Shown here piece by piece: positions 1-8,653 of a DNA stretch of 64,000 nt. A program made the translations under genes and the position numbers. Source of the DNA: Edaphocola flava (GTDB lineage Bacteria; Bacteroidota; Bacteroidia; Chitinophagales; Chitinophagaceae). The notes under the pieces are model-generated. The model made no database searches, was not told the DNA's origin, and saw only the letters and a list, made by a program, of their open reading frames with translations. Location of the stretch: the NCBI RefSeq assembly GCF_004118155.1, contig NZ_SAIQ01000004.1, forward strand, positions 186,001 through 250,000, given 5' to 3'. Within the stretch, counting starts at the first letter, position 1. Each line of letters starts with the position of its first letter.

Positions 1-250
1 ACAAGGCCGCTATGAGGGTCGAAGGAATATTGTACGGCTGCACCCCATTGCCAATGCTGATTGATTGAACATAGTGCCTGTACGCCCAGTCCATAGGCCA
101 GGAAATGATCGTTCTTGGTATAAAAGTTGTTTACCGTAGTAAAACCGGTCTGGGCTTGCAGACCTACTGTCCATTGGTGCTTCATTGGTGCTTCTGCGCA
201 GAACTGATAAAAGGAGTGCCAAGCAGCAGGAAGGGCATGAGTTTTTTCAT
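1..250 (-). pseudogene. Frameshifted outer-membrane beta-barrel protein, cut by window edge
   Basis: From the ATG at 248-250 the frame encodes a signal peptide (MKKLMPFLLLGTPFISSAQ) and then stops after residue 22. The stop is caused by an 11-bp perfect tandem duplication at 173-194. If one copy is removed, the frame continues to the window edge with WTVGLQAQTGFTTVNN and later LGVQALCSINQHW, which aligns with the intact barrel protein next door (784-1458: WSLGLNYSQG, YRINQHTELSAGVQYS). It is therefore a paralogue of that gene, inactivated or switched off by slipped-strand duplication. The rest of the gene lies outside the window. Whether the change is fixed or reversible cannot be told from one sequence; a sequencing error is also possible. 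Confidence 0.75.
173..194. repeat. 11-bp perfect tandem duplication inside a coding region
   Basis: Two head-to-tail copies of ATTGGTGCTTC lie at 173-183 and 184-194. Eleven is not a multiple of three, so the second copy shifts the frame of the minus-strand barrel gene starting at 250. Loss of one copy restores a long open frame. Confidence 0.9.
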
Positions 251-412
251 GGAATCTTATTTTAATGAAAGACCGTGATGTTACTATAACAACGTCACCC
301 GTAAGTGAAATATTATAAATTACCCTGCCTGTTACACTTCGCGCTATATCGGGATGAAACTCAAAAGGTTTTAGTGATTCTGTAGAACACTCAAGCCTTT
401 TGAAAATATATT

Positions 413-764
413 AACTGACTATCATCCGCATATAGTAAGCTGTTTTATTCGTCCTTTTGTCCGGCAACAAAGGACCAAAAATGCCTTTGTTTTCATCAAG
501 GCGATTGCTGGGCACCGCCATTTTGTACCGTTGCGTGCTTTGATCGTCTGAGCTTAACGTGTGACGCGTTCGGTGCTCAACAATCGCATCTCCAACCAAA
601 ATGGTTATCGCTGTGATGAAAACAATAAGCGATCCGTACAAGTACAGATCGCTCAAAATGGACTTATAAATCCGGCGTTACAAAAATCATTAACTCGGTC
701 GATAGAGTCGAAAGCCACTGTCTGAGCACAGCGAGTCTTGTTTCCTTTAAGCGGAGACTCAGTA
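413..764 (+). repeat. Dispersed intergenic repeat, copy A
   Basis: Closely matches copies B (18131-18612) and D (63670-64000) and, inverted and shortened, copy C (26832-27124). The shared core carries a hairpin of the type GTCCTTTTGT-CCGGCA-ACAAAAGGAC (one A is missing here), two long imperfect inverted arms around TTGTTTTCATCA and TGATGAAAACAA, and a third hairpin around AAGCGATCCGTAC. Relative to copy B it lacks about 130 bp near 739-741, between short TTGTTT-like direct repeats. Short open frames inside it differ between copies by indels, so I read it as non-coding. The stretch 251-412 next to it holds only a weak CAAAAGG/CCTTTTG inverted repeat. Confidence 0.85.
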
Positions 765-783
765 TATATTATTTGCAATAAAG

Positions 784-1458
784 TTACAGGCTGAACTGTA
801 ATCCTACCTGTCCTCTAAGGTGCTGATGGTATGATTTTTGGTGATTGTTATATTCCTGATTATATTGTACTGCATCAATCAGGCCGTGGTAAAATCCTGC
901 TTCAGCGGTAAGGGATAAGCGGTTTCCAAGGCGGACTTTTGCACCCGCACCACCATATACACCGAAGTCAAACTTCGGGCTAACGGTCATGACCATATCC
1001 ACCCTGGCTAAAAAGTCACGACTGTAATCATTGTAGGCGAAATATCTGCTATCGTTGGCTCCGCTACAGCGAAAACCCGCAGATACTCCGGTAACCACGT
1101 ATGGACGTACTCTTTGCTGTTCTGGCATAAAAGTATACCTGAACTGAACAGGGATACGTATAAATCTGGATCGTTCAGTAATGGAGAAATATAGCCTTTC
1201 CGGGGCCTGGCCATTATCATATACCGAACGAAATCCTTCAGCAGAGTATTGCACACCGGCACTTAACTCTGTATGCTGATTTATGCGGTAAAAGACTTGT
1301 CCGGCAATAGCCATAGAAGACAGATCCATTTGGGCCTGAGGCTGATTAGTCACAGTGCTTACACCCTGACTGTAATTCAGGCCCAGAGACCATTTGCTGT
1401 TTTGTGCAAAGCCGGCAGCAGGTATAGCCAGCATCAGGAAGAATAAAGATTTTTTCAT
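784..1458 (-). CDS. Outer-membrane beta-barrel (porin-like) protein
   Basis: A 224-residue protein with a Sec signal peptide ending near FAQ (residue 19), then alternating amphipathic strands with typical barrel turns and a C-terminus ending in LQFSL, the usual beta-signal ending in an aromatic residue near the end. Length and pattern match the small outer-membrane beta-barrel family (PF13568-type) common in Bacteroidota. It sits next to a frameshifted paralogue at 1-250, separated by a dispersed repeat. The cargo or ligand cannot be inferred. The ATG at 1456-1458 is well supported by the signal peptide. Confidence 0.8.
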   Translation of the reverse strand: MKKSLFFLMLAIPAAGFAQNSKWSLGLNYSQGVSTVTNQPQAQMDLSSMAIAGQVFYRINQHTELSAGVQYSAEGFRSVYDNGQAPERLYFSITERSRFIRIPVQFRYTFMPEQQRVRPYVVTGVSAGFRCSGANDSRYFAYNDYSRDFLARVDMVMTVSPKFDFGVYGGAGAKVRLGNRLSLTAEAGFYHGLIDAVQYNQEYNNHQKSYHQHLRGQVGLQFSL

Positions 1459-1561
1459 TGTATAATATGGGGATTAAATATAAGCATATTTTATTCTTAT
1501 TTTTTACAATGTTGAGATATAATTATTCAATACATACAGTACACCAATCTGTAGCTTAAGC

Positions 1562-1585
1562 TGCTGCTCCTGTATGGGAGCAGCA
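1562..1585. terminator. Hairpin between lipoprotein and barrel gene
   Basis: A perfect 9-10 bp stem (TGCTGCTCC / GGGAGCAGCA) with a short loop. It lies about 120 bp past the stop of the lipoprotein gene. There is no T-run on the minus strand, so a terminator role is only likely. Confidence 0.35.
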
Positions 1586-1707
1586 CAATAGGGTTGTGTA
1601 GCGAAGCTTATTCCTAATAGTCCGGGTAAGGCAAAATAAAAAGGGAAAACATCCTTTTTGCTTAACGTTACCTTTTGGGGAAATATTATTCATGCTCCCG
1701 GTGAGTA

Positions 1708-2208
1708 TTATGGTTGCTTCCTTACTTTAAAATACCCGCTGCGGATTTCTGTTGAAGGATCAACGGAGTAAAAGGCCACATCTCCGGAAAAGTAGGCTTC
1801 CAGTTCTGTTGCTGTATTTTTAATAATATGAATGTTTCCCGCGCGGGTATTGTAGCGGCTCAGTAAGTTGCCCTCCATTACCTCATAGTCCAGCCGGAAA
1901 AAATACTCCATTGTATACTTCGTATCATCCGTTACATTGTCCTGTACCTGGATAATTAGTTTAGAACTGTTCTTTGCTTTGATATCTTTCTGCTCTGCAA
2001 ATATGTAGTAGGTACTGCCAATGTAGTCTACCGTTATTTTGTCCGGAATAAATACTGTTTGGTTGACTTGGGCTATAAATACATTTTCAGACGAACCGGG
2101 CTGTCCTGTATTGTCTTTAGGTTTCTTGCAGGAATAAAGGCTACCCAGCAGCAGTACACCACTGAGGATAAGTTTATTGAAGTAAGGGGTGAAATATTTA
2201 TTCATCAT
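1708..2208 (-). CDS. Lipoprotein of unknown function
   Basis: About 166 residues. The N-terminus has a lysine, a hydrophobic stretch and a lipobox (GSLYSC followed by KK), so it should be lipidated and, lacking further anchors, carried to the outer membrane. The mature part has alternating strands and no motif I recognise; this resembles the small strand-rich lipoproteins found widely in Bacteroidota. I chose the ATG pair at 2203-2208 over an in-frame TTG two codons upstream. The gene follows the terminator of paaB-paaC, so it is probably transcribed on its own. Confidence 0.7.
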   Translation of the reverse strand: MMNKYFTPYFNKLILSGVLLLGSLYSCKKPKDNTGQPGSSENVFIAQVNQTVFIPDKITVDYIGSTYYIFAEQKDIKAKNSSKLIIQVQDNVTDDTKYTMEYFFRLDYEVMEGNLLSRYNTRAGNIHIIKNTATELEAYFSGDVAFYSVDPSTEIRSGYFKVRKQP

Positions 2209-2216
2209 CGGCAAGT

Positions 2217-2256
2217 AAATAAAAAAAGGTGCGGCATATTTTCATAACGCCGCACC
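2217..2256 (-). terminator. Rho-independent terminator of paaBC
   Basis: On the minus strand a GGTGCGGC / GCCGCACC stem is followed by a run of seven Ts and more T-rich DNA. It lies 25 bp past the stop of paaC. Confidence 0.85.
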
Positions 2257-2280
2257 CTTATGCAATATTATATTTATAGA

Positions 2281-3093
2281 TTACCAGGTCATATTCGGGT
2301 AAGCACGCTGTACATATTGTAATTCGGTAAGAATGAATCCCATATGTTCGGTATGTGTACCTGTTTTACCACCTGCATGCATCCAGGCATTCGCATCCGG
2401 CATAGCCAGTGTTGCTTCACTTAAGATAGCATAAACGTTAGTAAACCAGTCTGTTTTAATTTTATCCAATGCAGTTGCAACGCCCTCTGCGAGCATAGCC
2501 GTATCCGCCTCAGAAGCCATAAACAGTTCGCCGGTATAGGCCCACAGTTCATTGATCGCTTCCTGCATACGTGCATGGCTTTCTTCAGTACCATCGCCCA
2601 GGCGTATTACCCATTCGCTGCTCCACTTCAGATGGTATTTAGCCTCTTTCAGTGATTTTTCTGCGATTGCCGCAACGGTCGCATCTGTACTGCTTCTTAA
2701 AGCAGTGTAGTGCAATACGGTAAACTGATCGTAGAAGAATGAACGGGCTACAGTGTAGGCCCAGTCTTTGTTGTCCTGCTCCAGCAACTGTACGTTTCTG
2801 AAATCCCAGGCATCTCTGTGATAAGGGAATGTATCTTCATCTGCGATTTGATCCGCAGCAATATTCAGGTTAGGTGCAATAGCAGCACGCTCTTCTGCAG
2901 GCAATTCATTATACAGGCTGGCTGCATACTGAAACAGGCTGCGTGCCTGACCCAGGTGGTCCAGTGCTGTATTGGTAATGGCAATGTCCTGCTCCAGAAT
3001 AGGGCCGTGGCCACACCATTCACTGATGCGATGTCCGATAATCAAAGCGTTATCGGCCAGTTGCAAAATATAGTTTAGTTTATTAACGGACAT
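2281..3093 (-). CDS. paaC: 1,2-phenylacetyl-CoA epoxidase, subunit PaaC
   Basis: A 270-residue ferritin-like helical protein with the family's opening (LQLADNALIIGHRISEW) and the EQDIAITNTALDHLGQA segment of PaaC. In the PaaABCE multicomponent epoxidase, PaaC is the non-catalytic structural partner of the di-iron subunit PaaA, which epoxidises phenylacetyl-CoA in the cytoplasm. It is directly downstream of paaB (34 bp) and is followed by a strong terminator. The catalytic subunit paaA and the genes paaD and paaE are not adjacent, which is unusual. The identity is clear from sequence; the pathway is from family knowledge. Confidence 0.92.
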   Translation of the reverse strand: MSVNKLNYILQLADNALIIGHRISEWCGHGPILEQDIAITNTALDHLGQARSLFQYAASLYNELPAEERAAIAPNLNIAADQIADEDTFPYHRDAWDFRNVQLLEQDNKDWAYTVARSFFYDQFTVLHYTALRSSTDATVAAIAEKSLKEAKYHLKWSSEWVIRLGDGTEESHARMQEAINELWAYTGELFMASEADTAMLAEGVATALDKIKTDWFTNVYAILSEATLAMPDANAWMHAGGKTGTHTEHMGFILTELQYVQRAYPNMTW

Positions 3094-3127
3094 AATTAGA
3101 TTTTCCTTTAAACAAAGGCATTAAAGA

Positions 3128-3412
3128 TTACATGTACTCAACCTCTTTCGGCAGTACATAAAAAGTAGGGTGACGGTATACTTTATCATTAGCCGGATCA
3201 TACATAGAATCCGCTTCGTCCGGGTTAGAGGCATGGATATGTTTGCTCTCTACCACCCAGATACTTACTCCTTCCATTCTTCTGGTATATACGTCTCTGG
3301 CATTTTCCATAGCCATAGCTGCATCAGCGGCATGCAGGCTACCTACATGTTTATGATCCAAACCGGTTTTGCTACGGATAAATACTTCCCATAAAGGCCA
3401 TTCCTGACTCAT
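3128..3412 (-). CDS. paaB: 1,2-phenylacetyl-CoA epoxidase, subunit PaaB
   Basis: A 94-residue protein starting MSQEWPLWEVFIRSK and containing the HVGSLHAADAAMAMENARDVYTRR segment typical of PaaB, the small subunit that bridges PaaAC heterodimers in the phenylacetyl-CoA epoxidase complex. It is the first gene of a two-gene unit with paaC. The usual neighbour paaA would lie upstream, but there the sequence holds a 145-bp gap and an unrelated gene, so the complex must be completed from another locus. Confidence 0.92.
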   Translation of the reverse strand: MSQEWPLWEVFIRSKTGLDHKHVGSLHAADAAMAMENARDVYTRRMEGVSIWVVESKHIHASNPDEADSMYDPANDKVYRHPTFYVLPKEVEYM

Positions 3413-3557
3413 AATGTTTTAAATTTTAGAGCGTAAAATTACGCATTTTGTGACAATTTTTTTACTTTTTTCTTTGGGCAGCTTGCTGATTATCAGATGC
3501 TGGATCTGAAGAGATCAGTTTGGGTTTTTGAATGTTTACTTTTGAACCCTTTCAGCC

Positions 3558-4820
3558 TTAAGTCTTCCGGTGCTTCTTTTTAGCAGCAGGGAATAAGACA
3601 TTATTCAAGATCAGTCTATAGCCCGGCGATTTAGGATGCAGGGAAAGGTCTGTCGGCGGGTCTCCTATGGCATGCTGGTAATCTTCCGGATCGTGGCCAC
3701 CGTAAAAAGTAAAGGTGCCCTTGCCATACTCGCCGTGTATATAACGGGCTTCATTTTCAGCTTTGGTCTCACCCATAACCACCACATTGCTCTTAATATT
3801 ATCTTTACGGAAAGCGGTCGTCTGCCCCATAAATCCTTTAATGGTAGTGGTGTGATTCTGTGTCAGCATACTGGGTACAGGATCAAACTTTGCCGAAAAG
3901 GTAAAGAGGGTAAAGTAATCATTGTCCGGCGATGATCTGCGGGTGGTCGTATTGTCTATACTGGAGTATTCATATTCGTAAGGGTTGCGCACCAGGACAA
4001 AATCTTTAAAGGCAAAGCAATTGTCGTACTGCAATTTGCTCTGTGCATTAGGGTCCATGCCGTCGCCATCAAAGGGCACTTCACATATATCCGTACCATC
4101 TGCAGCAAGTGCAATATCGTAACTATCCGTAGCAGAACACATGGCGAAGAGGTAACCGCCACCAGCTACAAAATCGCGGATCTTCTGTGCTACTGCCAGT
4201 TTTAACTGCGATACCTTTTTGAAACCATGTTTATGTGCAGATGCTTCTTGCGTTTTTACATCCTCGATATACCAGTTGGCCATACGGTAAGCACCCCAGA
4301 ATTTTCCGAACTGGCCGGTAAAGTCTTCGTGGTGCAGGTGCAGCCAGTCATACTCGGCCAGCTTGCCGCTCAGCAACTCATCGTCATATACTTTATCGTA
4401 TGGTATTTCTGCATAGGTAAGGGCCATGGTAACGGCATCATCCCAGGGTAATTTAGAGGGTGGGGTATATACGGCAATACGCGGAGGCTTCTCCAGTTTA
4501 ATGATGTCGCCATTGTAATTCGGATCTGCAATTTTACTTACTACACCAGAATACTGGGCATCAGACATAATATTATAATCGACCCCGCGCAGGCGGCAGA
4601 GCCGCTCTACTTCTGCATTCTGCTGCATAGCAAATGCGCCGCCATCGTAATTGATGAGCCAGTCTACGGTCATTCCGCTCTTCAGTGCAATAAAAGCAAT
4701 GCCGTATGCCTTCAGGTGGTTATTCTGATCATCGGCATTCATGGGTATATATAAAGTTGCCGCCCGGCTGCCGGTGGCCAGGCAGAGTATCCAGAGTAGC
4801 AGGTAACAGGTCTTTTTCAT
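3558..4820 (-). CDS. Secreted protein of the family often labelled asparagine synthetase B
   Basis: A 420-residue protein with a signal peptide ending at SRAA, then LYIPMNADDQNNHLKAYGIAF, a conserved opening that I recall from Bacteroidota proteins often annotated as asparagine synthetase B. I see neither the N-terminal Cys2 glutaminase domain nor the PP-loop synthetase domain of real AsnB, and the protein is exported, so that name is very probably wrong. The middle part (RDFVAGGGYLFAMCSATDSYD) looks like the Gly-rich nucleophile turn of a glutamine-amidotransferase-like or ThuA-like fold, with later HGEYGKGTFTFYGGHDP. The substrate is unknown. I chose the ATG at 4818-4820 over a TTG three codons upstream. 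It is divergent from the nucleotidyltransferase operon. Confidence 0.7.
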   Translation of the reverse strand: MKKTCYLLLWILCLATGSRAATLYIPMNADDQNNHLKAYGIAFIALKSGMTVDWLINYDGGAFAMQQNAEVERLCRLRGVDYNIMSDAQYSGVVSKIADPNYNGDIIKLEKPPRIAVYTPPSKLPWDDAVTMALTYAEIPYDKVYDDELLSGKLAEYDWLHLHHEDFTGQFGKFWGAYRMANWYIEDVKTQEASAHKHGFKKVSQLKLAVAQKIRDFVAGGGYLFAMCSATDSYDIALAADGTDICEVPFDGDGMDPNAQSKLQYDNCFAFKDFVLVRNPYEYEYSSIDNTTTRRSSPDNDYFTLFTFSAKFDPVPSMLTQNHTTTIKGFMGQTTAFRKDNIKSNVVVMGETKAENEARYIHGEYGKGTFTFYGGHDPEDYQHAIGDPPTDLSLHPKSPGYRLILNNVLFPAAKKKHRKT

Positions 4821-4878
4821 TTGCTGCAAATTAAGAAAATTATTGCACTATTGTAAGTGCTCAATTCAGTGAAACACC

Positions 4879-4886
4879 TATATTTG
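4879..4886 (+). promoter_or_regulatory. Promoter -7 element of the nucleotidyltransferase operon
   Basis: TATATTTG matches the Bacteroidota -7 consensus TAnnTTTG and lies 29 bp before the ATG. A weaker TATATTTA occurs at 4902-4909. Confidence 0.55.
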
Positions 4887-4915
4887 CTCAAATTAATCCA
4901 TTATATTTACCTCCG

Positions 4916-5923
4916 ATGAACATCATTATACCTATGGCTGGTATGGGCAAAAGAATGCGCCCCCATACACTGACTACTGCCAAACCATTATTACCTGTAG
5001 CCGGCAAACCTGTTGTACAGAGATTAGTGGAAGATATTGTTAGTACTGCTAATACAAAAGTTGAACATATTGCATTTATTATAGGCCCTTCATTTGGTAA
5101 GACCACAGAAGCGATGTTGCTGAAAGTGGCTGCTGATCTGGGGGCTCAGGGACATATCTGTTACCAGGAAGAAGCATTGGGTACTGCTCATGCGATCCTG
5201 TGTGCCAAAGAATTCCTGCAGGGCAATGTATTTATCGCCTTTGCAGATACACTGTTTAAAGCAACCTTTACCATCGATACTAATAAAGATGCTATTATCT
5301 GGACACAAAGAGTAGCAGATCCTTCTGCGTTCGGTGTTGTGAAACTGGATGAGGATGGCCGTATACTGGAATTTGTAGAAAAACCGGAAATATTTGTATC
5401 TGATCTGGCTATTATCGGCGTTTACTATTTCAAAGATGGTGAAAACCTGAAGAGTGAGCTGCAATACCTGCTGGATAATAATATTGCTACAAAAGGAGAA
5501 TACCAGCTGACTGATGCGATGGAGCATATGAAGCAAAAGAATGTGAAGTTCTATTGTGATGAAGTAGAAGAGTGGCTGGACTGCGGTAATAAAAATGCTA
5601 CCGTATATACCAATCAGCGTATACTGGAGATCAAAAAAGAAAAAGAACACCTGATCTCTGAAACAGCAACTATTGAAAATACAGTGATTATTGCTCCATG
5701 CTTTATTGGTGAGGGAGTAGTCCTGAAAAATTCTGTTATCGGACCGCATGTATCGGTTGAGCGGAATACAACGATCGAGCAATCGGTTGTAAGCAACAGC
5801 ATCATCCAGGAAGGAACTTACCTGCACCAGGTAAATCTGACCAACTCTATGCTGGGTAAGCATATTCAATATAAAGAATCTCCGAAGGAATTGAGCCTGG
5901 GAGATTATTCTGTCTTACTATGA
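4916..5923 (+). CDS. Sugar-phosphate nucleotidyltransferase with left-handed beta-helix tail
   Basis: 335 residues. The start IIPMAGMGKRMRPHTLTTAKPLLPVAGKP holds the G-x-G-x-R and K motif of nucleotide-binding NTP_transferase domains (GlmU, RmlA and GalU relatives). The second half (residues about 240-335) has hexapeptide-like repeats (ENTVIIAPCFIGEGVVLKNSVIG), as in bifunctional uridylyl/acetyltransferases, but is short. It should activate a sugar phosphate as an NDP-sugar; the exact sugar cannot be read. It overlaps the next gene by 4 bp (ATGA), so the two are translationally coupled. Confidence 0.8.
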   Translation: MNIIIPMAGMGKRMRPHTLTTAKPLLPVAGKPVVQRLVEDIVSTANTKVEHIAFIIGPSFGKTTEAMLLKVAADLGAQGHICYQEEALGTAHAILCAKEFLQGNVFIAFADTLFKATFTIDTNKDAIIWTQRVADPSAFGVVKLDEDGRILEFVEKPEIFVSDLAIIGVYYFKDGENLKSELQYLLDNNIATKGEYQLTDAMEHMKQKNVKFYCDEVEEWLDCGNKNATVYTNQRILEIKKEKEHLISETATIENTVIIAPCFIGEGVVLKNSVIGPHVSVERNTTIEQSVVSNSIIQEGTYLHQVNLTNSMLGKHIQYKESPKELSLGDYSVLL

Positions 5924-7755
5924 TAAAAAACAGCTCCTCCTTGTGGGATATAACGACTATCATCGGATGTTTGCTGATATTGTCTTCCTGTAAAACAACG
6001 AAGCAAACATCCTCTGTTATTGCGAGACACTCCAGGACCAGTGACCTGGAGGCTAGAGCTACTATTCTGAACCTTCAGGAAACTAAAGGAAAGGTAATTG
6101 ACGGCTATACCTTGCAAGACAATGATAGGGTGTATTTTAATGCCATTCGTAACTATGTACAAGGCAAATTTGACACGGCCTTTGTAACACTGAATTATTA
6201 TAATAAGCTGGACAGTACCAATGCAGCTGCATATTACTACCTGGCCAGCCTGAAGGGCAGAGCCAATTTTCTGAAACCTACCCTGACCGATGCCGGAAAG
6301 GCTGCAAGCCTGGCACCGGACAATAAATGGATACAGGCTTTCTACGCCAATATCCTGGCTTTTGATGAGTCTTATGATAAATCGGCACAGATATTCAGCG
6401 ACCTCGCCGCCAAAAATCCGGCAGATCGTGCGCAGTATTATATAGCTGCCGCTAAAATGTATAGCCGCAGTAAAAACTATGCCGCTGCACTGAAAGTCCT
6501 GGATACGTTGCAACTGACCAGGCCGCCGGATGATGAAGATATTCTGATGGAAAAACAGAGTATCTATATGACAAGCAAGGACTTGCCTAATGCAATTAAA
6601 GTAACGCAGCAATTGGCAGATGCTTATCCTTTAAGCCCGGAGTACCTGATTCAACTGAATGAAATTTATGAAATCCAGGGGAATACAGAGCAATCACTGG
6701 CTACGATAAAACTGTTGCAGGATCGCTTTCCATATAATGATGATATCACCTCCTACACGTTTGGGTATTACCTGAAAAAGCGTAATATGGAAATGGTTAC
6801 TGAATCGCTGAACGAATATATCGATGCTGCAGAGAAGAACCAGGAAAAAGACCTGTCCATTCTTTCCCAGATCGGCTCTTATATCAGCAATAATCCTAAA
6901 GATACTGCGGTACTGACCTTTATGGCAGAACTTACGGAGAAGATTACGGTACAGAAGCCCAACAACTTCACTGCTAAACGATTACTGGCTTCGCTGAACC
7001 TCTTCAGCCGCAAAGGAGACTTGGGATTACAGCAGTCCGAAGCATTGATCAAGGATCGTCCGCATAATTATGCTTTATGGACCCCCGTATTGAGTTATTA
7101 CCTGTATTATACTAATGATCAGGATGCTACATTGAAATTTCTTGATAGAATGGAAGTCGGTTTCCCGGATTCTATAGACATACCAATGAATAAAATGTTC
7201 ATCTACCGTGCAAAGGATAAAATAGACACGGCGCTGAAATATGCCTTTAAAGGACTGGATCTGTCACAAAAGCAAAAAGCTACAGAAAGAGAGATTATAT
7301 TTTACAATAGCATTGCAGAGTATTATAATGAGCTGAAACAGTATCAGAAATCGGACTCTGTATTTGAAGATTTGTTAAAAAAGGCCCCGGATAATATTAT
7401 GGCATTAAACAATTATGCATATTATCTGTCAGAAAGAGGAGAGCGGCTTGAGTATGCGCTGAATTTATCCAAAAAAACACTGGAACAGCAATACGATGAG
7501 CCCAATTACCTGGATACCTATGGCTGGATTTTGTACAAAATGAAACGCTATGAGGAGGCAAAGGTTTATATTGAAAAAGCCATAACCAACGCCGGTAATG
7601 ATGTTACAGCTGTAGTGCTGGAGCATTATGCAGATATAGAATTCCAACTTGGGCATGTAGATAATGCCCTCAAGATCTGGAAAGCTATTGATGAGGCAGG
7701 GCAGGGATCGGCTTTGTTGAAGAAGAAAATAAAAGACAAAAAATTGTATGAGTAG
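5920..7755 (+). CDS. TPR-repeat lipoprotein
   Basis: 611 residues. The N-terminus has a hydrophobic segment with a lipobox (LILSSC followed by KTTK). The remainder is a long array of tetratricopeptide-like helical pairs, for instance around residues 80-140 and 470-600 (ALNNYAYYLSERGERLEYALNLSKKTLE, YLDTYGWILYKMKRYEEA). Such proteins are protein-interaction scaffolds. In Bacteroidota this gene is often found between a nucleotidyltransferase and a DUF4292 lipoprotein, as here, which suggests an envelope role. The start overlaps the previous stop and the end overlaps the next start. Confidence 0.82.
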   Translation: MIKNSSSLWDITTIIGCLLILSSCKTTKQTSSVIARHSRTSDLEARATILNLQETKGKVIDGYTLQDNDRVYFNAIRNYVQGKFDTAFVTLNYYNKLDSTNAAAYYYLASLKGRANFLKPTLTDAGKAASLAPDNKWIQAFYANILAFDESYDKSAQIFSDLAAKNPADRAQYYIAAAKMYSRSKNYAAALKVLDTLQLTRPPDDEDILMEKQSIYMTSKDLPNAIKVTQQLADAYPLSPEYLIQLNEIYEIQGNTEQSLATIKLLQDRFPYNDDITSYTFGYYLKKRNMEMVTESLNEYIDAAEKNQEKDLSILSQIGSYISNNPKDTAVLTFMAELTEKITVQKPNNFTAKRLLASLNLFSRKGDLGLQQSEALIKDRPHNYALWTPVLSYYLYYTNDQDATLKFLDRMEVGFPDSIDIPMNKMFIYRAKDKIDTALKYAFKGLDLSQKQKATEREIIFYNSIAEYYNELKQYQKSDSVFEDLLKKAPDNIMALNNYAYYLSERGERLEYALNLSKKTLEQQYDEPNYLDTYGWILYKMKRYEEAKVYIEKAITNAGNDVTAVVLEHYADIEFQLGHVDNALKIWKAIDEAGQGSALLKKKIKDKKLYE

Positions 7756-8551
7756 AAACCTGTTAAAATATGCGACACTTACCGGTATACTGATCTCCTC
7801 AATGGTGTGGAACAGTTCCTGTAAGACCACTAAGAAAGTGCCCAAGAATGATGAGCCGGTTGTGGTTGTGCCTGAAGTAAAAAAAGAGGATCTGGGTAAA
7901 TTATATGAGCATGGCTTTGTATACAATACCTTTTCCGGTAAGGCACAGATGCATTATGTAGGCAACGATAAGGATCAGAACTTTGCGGCTAATATCAAAA
8001 TGGAGAAGGGCAAGAAAGTATGGCTTTCGGTAATTGCGCTGGGTATCCAGGAGATTGCCCGTGCACAGATCACTCCGGAAAGAATGCAGGCCATTGAGCG
8101 CCTGGGTCGTAGTGTTTATGACATGTCTTTCGAAGAAGGACTTAAAAAATTGAATGCACCGATCGAGTTTCCGATGCTGGAGAACCTGTTGATTGGTAAT
8201 CCGGTAATGCAGGACCTGAAAATCAAGGAGATTAAACAAAACGGTAGTGAGGTAAAGATCGTTACGGAAAAAGATGGATTTGTTCAGACGCTTACTTACG
8301 ATAAGAATACGCAAACACTTACAGAACAATTAATTACATCAGAAAAGAAAAAGTTCAAATGTACGGTTAAGTACAGTGATTATGTAGCGGTAAACGGACA
8401 GGCATTTGCTAAAAGCCGTGTCATTAATATTGAAGACCTGGCTAAAAACAAAACAACTTTGCTGGAAATGGATTTTAGTAAATATGACCTGGACGGAGCA
8501 CTTGATATTCAATTCTCTATCCCTTCTAATTATAAAATGAAGGATTTATAG
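7748..8551 (+). CDS. DUF4292 lipoprotein
   Basis: 267 residues with a signal peptide and lipobox (WNSSC followed by KTTKK). The mature part has the DUF4292 features: FNTFSGKAQMHYVGN-like first strand (here YNTFSGKAQMHY), KKVWLSVIALGIQEIARAQITPERM, and a concave strand-rich body resembling LolA/LolB lipid-chaperone folds. A role in moving lipid or lipoprotein across the periplasm is an inference from that fold. It is the last gene of a three-gene operon and overlaps the TPR gene by 8 bp. Confidence 0.8.
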   Translation: MSRNLLKYATLTGILISSMVWNSSCKTTKKVPKNDEPVVVVPEVKKEDLGKLYEHGFVYNTFSGKAQMHYVGNDKDQNFAANIKMEKGKKVWLSVIALGIQEIARAQITPERMQAIERLGRSVYDMSFEEGLKKLNAPIEFPMLENLLIGNPVMQDLKIKEIKQNGSEVKIVTEKDGFVQTLTYDKNTQTLTEQLITSEKKKFKCTVKYSDYVAVNGQAFAKSRVINIEDLAKNKTTLLEMDFSKYDLDGALDIQFSIPSNYKMKDL

Positions 8552-8582
8552 TACTATACTGAAGATAATTATCTGAAGATAT

Positions 8583-8616
8583 AAAAGGTGAGCGATTTCG
8601 CTCGCCTTTTGCTTTT
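8583..8616 (+). terminator. Terminator after DUF4292 gene
   Basis: A stem GGTGAGCG/CGCTCGCC flanked by AAAA and TTTT, followed by GCTTTT. It ends the nucleotidyltransferase-TPR-DUF4292 operon before porU. Confidence 0.8.
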
Positions 8617-8653
8617 AAGCGGTTCGTTGACATTTTTTTAGCTTTATATTTAG

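Noticed and set aside
10-222. 70-codon open frame at the left edge as an independent gene
   Set aside because: It is the shifted reading of the frameshifted barrel gene; the correct frame with the duplication removed matches the neighbouring paralogue.
411-656. 81-codon open frame inside repeat copy A, with related frames in copies B and D
   Set aside because: The frames share a stretch (LSSDDQ-TQRYKMAV) only because the DNA is repeated. Indels change the frame and ends between copies, so coding is not conserved.
5090-5869. 259-codon open frame antisense to the nucleotidyltransferase
   Set aside because: The plus strand encodes a clear NTP_transferase with conserved motifs; the antisense product is Cys/Phe-rich with no match to any family I know.
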